Assembly: GCF_000204195.1 (NCBI RefSeq)
Contig: NZ_AFBG01000019.1
Location: forward strand, 310,001 to 374,000
Direction: 5' to 3'
Source of the DNA: Acidovorax radicis N35
GTDB taxonomy: Bacteria > Pseudomonadota > Gammaproteobacteria > Burkholderiales > Burkholderiaceae_C
Length of the DNA: 64,000 bases
The notes under the pieces were generated by a model that saw only the letters and a list, made by a program, of their open reading frames with translations, was not told the origin of the DNA and ran no database searches. Below, piece by piece: positions 1-7,337 of this stretch (its first letter is position 1; each line of letters starts with the position of its first letter). The position numbers were made by a program, and so were the translations under genes.

Positions 1-378
1 AGATCAATAGAGACTTCTTGAGCAATCTGGGACATAAATTTTTTACACGTTAAGCAAAACGCAGCGGTACATCGCCACGTTTAACCAATCTTTCCGGCTT
101 CATCTACGTTCAAGTCAGCTGACAACGGAAACCGCCACGCCACAGCCCTCGTAGTCACTGCAAGGTATTGGGTACCAGCCAAATAATGCAGAGGAGAGCC
201 ACACACTCCATACGCAGAACCTCTTCAGAAGTGTCTAGTGCAGACATGTTACCCAACAGCATAGCGCAAGGCACCTCAGTTAACAGCGGACATACTCTCA
301 GTCCCCCGCAGCACAACACTACCAGCCTCCTTCCGGAGTGACCCAGCAAGTACCATTTGCACTAGTGTGACAACAAAA
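1..378. other. Intergenic region downstream of the pil operon
   Basis: No convincing complete gene lies here; short open frames on both strands lack ribosome binding sites and family-like sequence. At the extreme left, a minus-strand ATG at position 35 opens a frame reading MSQIAQEVSID before leaving the window. It has no visible Shine-Dalgarno sequence, so it is only a possible start of the next gene. Confidence 0.4.
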
Positions 379-400
379 AACCCCCGGCAAGCCGGGGGTT
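379..400 (-). terminator. Rho-independent terminator of the pil operon and lipoprotein gene
   Basis: A 10-bp perfect stem (AACCCCCGGC paired with GCCGGGGGTT around a 2-nt loop) is followed, in the minus-strand direction, by a run of T residues. It lies 75 bp past the stop codon of the Ig-like lipoprotein gene. It is the first strong terminator after pilM, which suggests that pilMNOPQ and the lipoprotein gene end here as one transcript. Confidence 0.85.
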
Positions 401-474
401 GGTTAAGAGTCATAGATGTCAGGCTGGAAAGCGCTGTCAGATACGCTTCCCATGCATAACACGACACTATTCCA

Positions 475-2004
475 CTAGGGGCATGTGAAGTCGATAGGAT
501 CTCCGCCTGGAGGTACGGAGCTAGCGCTCACGACCGTAATGCTAAACGTCCTAGTTACCTTCGAAGCGCCTTTTGTGGCCGTCACCAGAAATCTTTGTTG
601 GCCGCAGTTAACCACCTTAGGCGTCCCGTTCAGAACCCCCGCAGCACCGTTTGTACCACTGGTCAGCCACGCAGGCAGGCTGGTAAAGGTCCAAGTTACA
701 TCACTTACTGAGGCAACGAAAGAGTAAGTAAAGCTGGTACCAACAGGAGTGGAACCCAGCGAACAAACTGTGTTTGAGTTGCAATCGCCAATAGCAAAGT
801 CTTCTGGCAACCCGGCTACCAATTTGAGCTTGACTGTAGCAGTGGCTGATCGCTTGTTCTTGTCCACCACCGTTACAGTCGCTCTGTAATCACGCTCTTC
901 CGCACTAGTGCTAGCTGTGCCACTGAGCATGCCCGTGCTTGCATCTACCGCCAAACCCGCAGGCAGTCCTGTAGCCGACCAGACGTAGGGTGGCAACCCG
1001 CCACTGACCGTCAACAAAGCGGTAAACGGAATTCCTTTGGTTACGGTGCCCAAGTCGACATCAGCAAGCGTAGGTGCAATTGTCAGAGCCTCCAATACTG
1101 AAATAGGTTGAATAGTTGTGATTGGATCGATGATACCGTTACTCACATTATTATCGAACCGATCGGACGTCAGCTCCAAGAAAATTGGCCCAGTCTGTGT
1201 ACCGCTGAGCAGTGAAAAGGTTGCTACACCGCCAACTGAAGGTAATTGCAACACGCTACCACTTTGGGCACCAGCTACCAACCGCGCGCCCTGAGCTGCA
1301 TCAGTGCCCGAAAGAATTCGGACCTGCATATTCGCACCTGAACCACTGGCAGTAGGTTGATTTGTGTCATCCATTACAAATGCTTGAATCCCCATCTGAT
1401 TAAGAAGGCCATTAGCATTGTTCTTGGTACCCAAGTAACCTGGTATTTGAGCCTCCATACGGACACTAGCAGGCTTACCAGTCGTGCCGCCGACCGAAAT
1501 CACCACACTGGCAGATTTTTGCTGATTGTCGCGCGGGTCAGTGACAGAGCATGTAATACGCGCAGTTCCTGCCTGATCTCCAGCATGGAAATGAAAAGAG
1601 TTTCCACCGGCATTGGCACCTAGCGTGATATTTCGATAAGCATTGGGAATCTTTATCTTGCCACCATTTCCATCATCAACTTCCGTTTCATGCGCTTCAT
1701 CCCCATCCAAATAATATAGCGACCCCGAATCAAGGCCCCCAGCAATATTACAACCGAATATATCATTTCCACCCGATATCGGCGAATTTCCTTTGCGAGC
1801 CTCCACATACAGAGAAGTTGTGTATGGTCGATATGCTCCAATGCCCGGCTGAGCGCCAGCAATATTCAACGGCAACTGACTCTTTTCAGCCCGAAGCGTG
1901 ATACTGTAATTTTCCTGCGTCTCGCCCGAGCTACCACCACCGCCGCCGCATGCAGTCAAAGTAGCTGCAAACACAAGAGTTAAAAATTTGATCTTTTTCA
2001 ACAT
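475..2004 (-). CDS. Ig-like (He_PIG) lipoprotein linked to pilQ
   Basis: This is a 509-residue protein with a lipoprotein signal. A basic N-terminus (MLKKIK), a hydrophobic stretch and the lipobox LTAC are followed by a Gly/Ser-rich linker. Two segments resemble putative Ig domains of the He_PIG type, around residues 320-400 (containing GLPAGL and GMLSGT) and 410-500 (containing LPAWL and GVLNGTP). The start is the ATG preceded by GGA; a TTG 15 nt upstream is less likely. It begins 24 bp after pilQ, so it is probably cotranscribed with the pilus genes, in the place where aroK/aroB often follow pilQ. Its function is unknown; a surface or outer-membrane role tied to pili is an inference from position only. 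Base composition is AT-richer than the window average. Confidence 0.75.
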   Translation of the reverse strand: MLKKIKFLTLVFAATLTACGGGGGSSGETQENYSITLRAEKSQLPLNIAGAQPGIGAYRPYTTSLYVEARKGNSPISGGNDIFGCNIAGGLDSGSLYYLDGDEAHETEVDDGNGGKIKIPNAYRNITLGANAGGNSFHFHAGDQAGTARITCSVTDPRDNQQKSASVVISVGGTTGKPASVRMEAQIPGYLGTKNNANGLLNQMGIQAFVMDDTNQPTASGSGANMQVRILSGTDAAQGARLVAGAQSGSVLQLPSVGGVATFSLLSGTQTGPIFLELTSDRFDNNVSNGIIDPITTIQPISVLEALTIAPTLADVDLGTVTKGIPFTALLTVSGGLPPYVWSATGLPAGLAVDASTGMLSGTASTSAEERDYRATVTVVDKNKRSATATVKLKLVAGLPEDFAIGDCNSNTVCSLGSTPVGTSFTYSFVASVSDVTWTFTSLPAWLTSGTNGAAGVLNGTPKVVNCGQQRFLVTATKGASKVTRTFSITVVSASSVPPGGDPIDFTCP

Positions 2005-2028
2005 CGCGCATCCATTCAATATATAAAA

Positions 2029-4167
2029 TTAGCGAACTGTCGCACGTTCAGTGAGAACCTTGGGAGTAATAAAAATCAGCATTTCCTGCTTATTGGCTTG
2101 CTTGGTCTTTGTTTTGAACAAATTACCAACTCCAGGAATATCACCCAAAAATGGTACTTTTGCCTCCGCATCATCCTCAAACAATTCAAAAATCCCACCG
2201 ATCACAACCGTGCCGCCATTTTCAACCAACACCTGAGTTTTGATGTGCTTTGTATTAATAGCCCGAACATTTTGAAGAATTTCGCCTGGGCTATCTTTAT
2301 TCACATCAAGATCCAAAATTATATTGCCTTCTGGTGTTATCTGAGGCAAAACCTCCAGCTTCAGAACTGCCTTTTTAAAGGCAATAACCGTCCCGCCATT
2401 CGGTGCCGTCACGGGATAAGGGAATTCAGTCCCTTGCTCTATAGATGCCTTAGTCTGATCAGCAGTCACAACTCTGGGACTAGACACAATTTTCCCTTTA
2501 CCGTCTGCCTCCATGGCAGATATTTCGAGGTTCAAAAATCTGTTGGCCGCCGAGTTAAAAATCGAAATTGCAAAACTCGCAGGATCAAATCCACCTTGTG
2601 CCTGTGCAGGAAGGTTAACAAAATTCCCCAAGGTATTAGCAGCTCCTCCGGCACCAGATGAAGCTACGGCATTGCTATAGCTGGTACCAAATGCCACACT
2701 ATTACCACCACCAATATTGTATCCACCAACACCCCCACGGTTGGCGCGCAAGTCCGTTCCACCGAGTCGAACGCCTAACGATCGCCCAAACGTATCAGAG
2801 GCTTCAACAATTCTTGCCTCAATCATCACTTGCCGAACTGCTACATCCAACGTAGAAAGCAACTGGCGGACCTCTTCTAATTTACTTGGAGTGTCTGTCA
2901 CAAAAAGCTGATTGGTTCTAGGCTCCGCAATCGCACTTCCTCTCTCGGATAGAAATCTATTTGTTGTTCCCCCTACCGATCCGCCGCTTGAAGCCGTCAA
3001 TTGTGCAACCATGTCCACCGCTTTTGCATAGTTCATCTGAAATGCTTGCGTTCGCAATGGTTCCAATTTCTGAATCGCCAGGGCGGCTTCATAGTCTTTC
3101 TTGGTACGGTCATCAATCTCATCCTTTGGAGCGATCCACAAGACCGTTCCCGATTTCCTCATACCCAAGCCCTTAGCCTCCATTATTATTTGCAACGCTT
3201 GATCCCAGGGTACATCCTTCAGACGCAAAGTCAGTGAGCCCGTTACCGTGTCAGAAGTCACAATATTAAAATTTGTAAAATCAGCAATGACCTGCAAAAG
3301 TGAGCGAACTTCAATATTTTGGAAATTAAGGGACAATTTCTCACCGCTGTATCCAGGACCTTGCGTGAGTTTGTTAAGATCGATCTTCTTTTGACGAATT
3401 TCAATCACGAATTGGCTATCACTTTGATAAGCACTATGCTCCCACTCGCCAATAGGATCGATGGTCATCCGCACTCGCTCACCCTGCTGCACAGTTGTAA
3501 TAGCTTGTACGGGAGTACCAAAATCCCCCACATCTAAACGACGGCGCAATCCTTCTGGCAGTGCAGATTTTAGAAAATCCACCACCAAGCCTTTACCCTG
3601 TTGGCGAATATCAACCCCGATTTGGCTCGAGGGAAGTATCACAACCACCCGACCAGAGCCGTCAGCACCCCGCCTGAAGTCCACATCTCTCAAGGTCTGC
3701 ACATCAGAATTTGTAGGATCAGCAAACACTGGTGCCGACGCAGGCTGCACCACAGAAGTTGAGGATGCCGCGCCCAACGAAATCAACAATGATCTCCCCT
3801 GAATGTCAGCTTGGTAGGAAGTCGACTGCTTAAGATTAAGCACGACGCGGGAGCGATCACCCGCTTGAACTACATTCACTGATTTAACATTACCTTGATT
3901 CACATCAAAAGCAGTTTTCCCAGATGCATTAGATGCGCCAGGGAAGTCCAAAGCGATGCGAGGCGGGGATTGGATAGAGAAGCCCGTAGGAACCGCCTGA
4001 AGAGGCTCAGAAAAATCAATGCGGACAACATCTACGCCATTTTGCACGCTCCCCATTACTGATTGAATCACAGCTTGAGCAAATGCATCAAGGGGAACTA
4101 AGATCGCAAATGAAATCCCCGCTGCAATTCTGCAAATCTTGGTTGTATAAACTTTCGAGTATTTCAT
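2029..4167 (-). CDS. pilQ: Type IV pilus secretin PilQ
   Basis: This outer-membrane secretin forms the gated channel through which the type IV pilus emerges. The 712-residue protein has a signal peptide ending near AFA-QA (residue 31) and two AMIN domains at about 32-130 and 155-258, which in this family bind peptidoglycan. A secretin/TonB short N-terminal domain (about 272-345) and a secretin N1-type domain precede the C-terminal secretin domain, which contains VPFLGDIPGVGNLF before the C-terminus. Its ATG overlaps the pilP stop codon by 4 nt (ATGA), so translation is coupled. Length and order are normal for betaproteobacterial PilQ. GC is visibly lower than in the housekeeping genes that follow. 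Confidence 0.97.
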   Translation of the reverse strand: MKYSKVYTTKICRIAAGISFAILVPLDAFAQAVIQSVMGSVQNGVDVVRIDFSEPLQAVPTGFSIQSPPRIALDFPGASNASGKTAFDVNQGNVKSVNVVQAGDRSRVVLNLKQSTSYQADIQGRSLLISLGAASSTSVVQPASAPVFADPTNSDVQTLRDVDFRRGADGSGRVVVILPSSQIGVDIRQQGKGLVVDFLKSALPEGLRRRLDVGDFGTPVQAITTVQQGERVRMTIDPIGEWEHSAYQSDSQFVIEIRQKKIDLNKLTQGPGYSGEKLSLNFQNIEVRSLLQVIADFTNFNIVTSDTVTGSLTLRLKDVPWDQALQIIMEAKGLGMRKSGTVLWIAPKDEIDDRTKKDYEAALAIQKLEPLRTQAFQMNYAKAVDMVAQLTASSGGSVGGTTNRFLSERGSAIAEPRTNQLFVTDTPSKLEEVRQLLSTLDVAVRQVMIEARIVEASDTFGRSLGVRLGGTDLRANRGGVGGYNIGGGNSVAFGTSYSNAVASSGAGGAANTLGNFVNLPAQAQGGFDPASFAISIFNSAANRFLNLEISAMEADGKGKIVSSPRVVTADQTKASIEQGTEFPYPVTAPNGGTVIAFKKAVLKLEVLPQITPEGNIILDLDVNKDSPGEILQNVRAINTKHIKTQVLVENGGTVVIGGIFELFEDDAEAKVPFLGDIPGVGNLFKTKTKQANKQEMLIFITPKVLTERATVR

Positions 4168-4706
4168 TTTTTGCCCTCTTGCAGATCCAGCGAAGCCGTA
4201 CGCTCAATCCAATCACCGGTAGCATCTTGCACAATTTCACGCAATTGAATTGAATTTTCGGTAATTTTGGTTATTTTTCCGTAATTCTGTCCGACATAAT
4301 TACCAACTCGCACTTGATAAAGTAATTTATCTACCTTCAACAAAGCCGTCGGCATTCCTCTTTTATCCAAACTGCCCACCATCGCCATTAAATCTAGCGG
4401 ATAGGCCTCCAGAGGCTCTTTTCTCCTGGCCATTTCCGGTGCAATTAACGCAGCATTCGAAGCCGATTGAGTAGATTCTTTTCTCAAAGCCTGAGTTAGC
4501 TTGATCGGATTAAAAGGCTCAACACCCGAATCCATCGCGTACATCCGCGGCAAAAACTGCTTTGGCTCAGTCAGCGGCGTCACATGAGGTTTTGTAGTTG
4601 CGCGCAAATCTGTCATCCATTGCCTCAACTCATCATCGCCGGATGAACCACAGCCGAGCAATGCAGTAGTTAAGAGAATTAATGAAATCAGTCTATTTGA
4701 TATCAT
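4164..4706 (-). CDS. pilP: Type IV pilus inner-membrane lipoprotein PilP
   Basis: PilP is the lipoprotein that links the PilN/PilO inner-membrane complex to the N-terminal domains of PilQ across the periplasm. The 180-residue product has a lipobox ending LLGC (Cys19), a disordered linker and a C-terminal beta-rich PilP domain from about residue 95 (YPLDLMAMVGSL onward), followed by a lysine-rich tail. The start codon overlaps the pilO stop by 4 nt, and its own stop overlaps the pilQ start. Length and layout match the family. Confidence 0.95.
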   Translation of the reverse strand: MISNRLISLILLTTALLGCGSSGDDELRQWMTDLRATTKPHVTPLTEPKQFLPRMYAMDSGVEPFNPIKLTQALRKESTQSASNAALIAPEMARRKEPLEAYPLDLMAMVGSLDKRGMPTALLKVDKLLYQVRVGNYVGQNYGKITKITENSIQLREIVQDATGDWIERTASLDLQEGKK

Positions 4707-5383
4707 TTTTTCACAACTCCTGCAGCCTGTTTCTGAGCTTGGATCTCCTCAGGATCGAGATATCTAAATGTCCGAGCCGTTGCATCCATCGTTAACGTTC
4801 CACCATCTTTATCTTTACCAATTGGTGCTATAGATATATTATTAAGAGTAACAATTCTCGAGAGATGTGCGATATCCGAAGCAAACGAGCCCATATCGTG
4901 GTACTTACCAGTCACACGAACCTCAATAGGTAATTCGGCATAGTACTCTTTAACCACCACTTGCCCAGGTCGGAATAGATCGAACTGCAAACTACGCCCG
5001 AGACCTGCCTGATTTATATCCGATAGAAGGGCCGCCATCTCAGCCTTACTAGGCAGCTGCTTTTCGAGTTGAATGACGTATTGCTGAACCTGTTCTCTCT
5101 GGCGTTTTAAGGCTTCCAAGCTCACTGCCTTGGTCAATTTAGCCTGATAGTCTTGGCGAAGAGTCTGTTCTTTTGCAACTTCTGTGGCAAGTTCAACTTC
5201 ATATTCACTGATCTTGGCAAACCAAAGAGCTGCCGCCACAATAACGGCAATAAAAATGCATAGTAAAATCTTCGGAGCTATAGGCCACAAAGAAGGATCT
5301 TTAGGATCTAAATTTCGAAATTGCCTGGAGATATTTTCCTGCAAGGCAACGAAATCAATATCTTTCTTTGATTTTTTTGCCAT
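4703..5383 (-). CDS. pilO: Type IV pilus alignment protein PilO
   Basis: PilO is a bitopic inner-membrane protein that dimerises with PilN and, with PilM and PilP, aligns the pilus machinery. The 226-residue product has a cytoplasmic N-terminus, one membrane segment at about residues 36-57, a coiled coil to about 115 and a periplasmic ferredoxin-like domain. The start chosen is the ATG of MAKKSKKD, 1 nt beyond the pilN stop; a longer frame extending into pilN is unlikely. The end overlaps pilP by 4 nt. Confidence 0.95.
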   Translation of the reverse strand: MAKKSKKDIDFVALQENISRQFRNLDPKDPSLWPIAPKILLCIFIAVIVAAALWFAKISEYEVELATEVAKEQTLRQDYQAKLTKAVSLEALKRQREQVQQYVIQLEKQLPSKAEMAALLSDINQAGLGRSLQFDLFRPGQVVVKEYYAELPIEVRVTGKYHDMGSFASDIAHLSRIVTLNNISIAPIGKDKDGGTLTMDATARTFRYLDPEEIQAQKQAAGVVKK

Positions 5384-5384
5384 G

Positions 5385-5993
5385 TTATTTTCCAATCGCC
5401 GCACTGGCGGAATCTTTGATCTTTTGCGCTTCACCAGTTCGCATCAGGCGAAACCGCAAATTGAACGTAGACACTCGACGCTGATCCCTAGACGTCAGTG
5501 CAATATTACTCGCCACAATTTCCACCAATTCCGGCTTAGACAACCAAGGAGTGTTATCAGTCAAATTCCGGAGCATTTCTGAAACACGCTCGTTAGACTG
5601 AGCAACACCTTGCATGGCGATAACCTGCTCAGTTTGCTTAATACTCGTCACGTACGCTCCCTCCGGTATCTGGCGTACAAGCTCATTGAGCAAGTGAACA
5701 GGGAGGTTGCGATCAGACTGAAGATCTTCTACAGCTTTCTGCCTAGCCCGCAAAGCAGCAATCTCGTCTTCAATGGTTGCAATTTCCTTGATTTGTTCTT
5801 CAAGGACTTTAATTTCGCTTTGAAGGAATGTATTGCGCTCTTGCTGAGCGGTGATCATCATCTGGAACCACCAATAGACCGCGCCAGCGATGGCGAGGCC
5901 AATCAGAAAGGAAGCGAACATCGTCGCCTGAAAGGCTTCCTTTCGACGCTTGCGCGCAGCTTCCCGGTGAGGAAGTAAATTGATCAAAATCAC
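5385..5993 (-). CDS. pilN: Type IV pilus assembly protein PilN
   Basis: PilN is an inner-membrane protein whose short cytoplasmic N-terminus binds the actin-like PilM. The sequence ILINLLPHRE directly after the start is the PilM-binding motif of the family. A membrane segment lies at about residues 24-45 and is followed by a coiled coil and a periplasmic domain (202 residues in all). The start is a GTG whose last two bases are shared with the pilM stop codon (GTGA). This places the INLLPHRE motif at the very N-terminus as expected and decides against an upstream ATG. Confidence 0.95.
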   Translation of the reverse strand: MILINLLPHREAARKRRKEAFQATMFASFLIGLAIAGAVYWWFQMMITAQQERNTFLQSEIKVLEEQIKEIATIEDEIAALRARQKAVEDLQSDRNLPVHLLNELVRQIPEGAYVTSIKQTEQVIAMQGVAQSNERVSEMLRNLTDNTPWLSKPELVEIVASNIALTSRDQRRVSTFNLRFRLMRTGEAQKIKDSASAAIGK

Positions 5994-7060
5994 TGCAGGA
6001 ACCTCCGCATGGCCAGACCGCACGAGGTCAAATAGGATGGCGCTTCACGCACCATTTTTTTCAAACGAACGGAACTTCCAATTTCCATCCCATCAAACGG
6101 ATTGACTGCACTGCAAGCAAAGCCCGTTTGCTGGGTAACAGCTTCCGTCAAACCAGGCAGTGGCGCCGAACCGCCAGCGAGCATGATGTGATCCACACGG
6201 TTATGGGGCGTACTAGTGAAGAAGAACTGCAGAGCACGACCAATCTCCTGGGCCATGCTGTCGACAAACGGCCGAAGCACGGCAGATTGATAGTCTTCTG
6301 GAAGATCGCCATTTCGCTTTTTACTTTCAGCTTCTTCCACCGAGAAACCGTATTGACGGACGATCAACTGGGTCAGCTGGGCTCCACCAAAGGCTTGGTC
6401 ACGGTCGTACATCACTTCTTCGTTGCGAATGACCTGCATGCTGGTAGTGAGTGCTCCCACCTCAAAAAGCGCGACCATTGCGTCTACGCCTTTCTTGGGC
6501 AACGCCTCTATCAAGCGCCCTGCGGCCAATCGAGAAGCGTGGGATTCAATGTCAACCACCACAGGCTTAAGGCCAGCTGCTTCCGCCAACCCTTGGCGGT
6601 CCTGGACTTTTTCACGCCGTGACGCGGCAATGAGAACGTCTACATCGCCTGGCGCATTTTTGCTGGGCCCGATCACGCAGAAATCCAGACTCACTTCGTC
6701 AAGCGAAAAAGGAATGTACTGATTGGCCTCCGATTCGACCTGAACTTCGAGTTCTTGCTCGGTCATGCCGCCTGGCAACGTGATCTTCTTGGTGATGACC
6801 GCCGAGGGTGGCAACGCCAAGGCAACGTTCTTGGTCCGCGTGCCACTTTTCTTGACCAGGCGACGCAATGCATCCGCCACTTCGTCGAATTTTTCGATGT
6901 TGCCATCTGTAATCCAGCCACGCTCCAGCGGTTCGATCGCGCAGCGCTCGAGAACCAAGCCGCCCGCTTTATCGCGCCCGAGTTCCACCAGTTTGACACT
7001 GGAGGAGCTGATGTCGATTCCCAGCAGTGGCGGAGACTGGCGACTGAACAAAGACCCCAT
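5990..7060 (-). CDS. pilM: Type IV pilus actin-like ATPase PilM
   Basis: PilM is a cytoplasmic actin-fold protein that binds ATP and the PilN tail. The 356-residue product starts MGSLFSRQ and carries the phosphate-1-like motif GIDISSSSVKLVEL near residue 13 and a second nucleotide-binding motif, ImLAGGSAPLPGL, near residue 300. An alternative ATG 33 nt upstream (MASYRG) is possible and has a better-placed purine-rich stretch; the shorter start fits the usual family N-terminus. It is the first gene of the pilMNOPQ operon and is divergent from mrcA. It is more GC-rich than pilQ at the other end of the operon. Confidence 0.95.
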   Translation of the reverse strand: MGSLFSRQSPPLLGIDISSSSVKLVELGRDKAGGLVLERCAIEPLERGWITDGNIEKFDEVADALRRLVKKSGTRTKNVALALPPSAVITKKITLPGGMTEQELEVQVESEANQYIPFSLDEVSLDFCVIGPSKNAPGDVDVLIAASRREKVQDRQGLAEAAGLKPVVVDIESHASRLAAGRLIEALPKKGVDAMVALFEVGALTTSMQVIRNEEVMYDRDQAFGGAQLTQLIVRQYGFSVEEAESKKRNGDLPEDYQSAVLRPFVDSMAQEIGRALQFFFTSTPHNRVDHIMLAGGSAPLPGLTEAVTQQTGFACSAVNPFDGMEIGSSVRLKKMVREAPSYLTSCGLAMRRFLQ

Positions 7061-7238
7061 TGAGCTCAAGATTGGTCCCCTGTAACTTGCCAAAATGAGG
7101 CAACAAAACTTAACACTTCACATGAATGCTATCAGTAAGATAGTTCTCCAGCAAAGATTTTTCCCCGCGTAACACTTGCGGAGCGTTGCCAAAAGCAGAC
7201 GATTTTTGGATGGCTTGCAACACCGTTCGGCGACGGTG

Positions 7239-7256
7239 GGGCGCCTTTTGGCGCCC
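7239..7256. other. Hairpin in the pilM-mrcA intergenic region
   Basis: A perfect 7-bp inverted repeat (GGGCGCC, TTTT loop, GGCGCCC) lies between the divergent pilM and mrcA starts. No T-run follows on either strand, so it is not a classical terminator. It could be an operator or a leader hairpin; nothing else supports a role. Confidence 0.4.
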
Positions 7257-7305
7257 AGGCACGGACGGCGCATTGCGATTTTTAGAGCCGGGGAGCGGAC
7301 ATTTT

Positions 7306-7311
7306 TATAAT
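7306..7311 (+). promoter_or_regulatory. Candidate -10 box for mrcA
   Basis: A perfect TATAAT lies 26 bp before the mrcA ATG. A weak -35 candidate (TTTAGA, from 7281) is spaced 19 bp upstream. Assignment rests on position and the -10 match only. Confidence 0.4.
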
Positions 7312-7337
7312 GGGCGCTCTTACCCCTTCGGAGCGAT

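Noticed and set aside
1..35. N-terminus of a minus-strand gene (MSQIAQEVSID) at the left edge
   Set aside because: Eleven codons without a Shine-Dalgarno sequence are not enough to call a gene. It is only mentioned in the intergenic entry.
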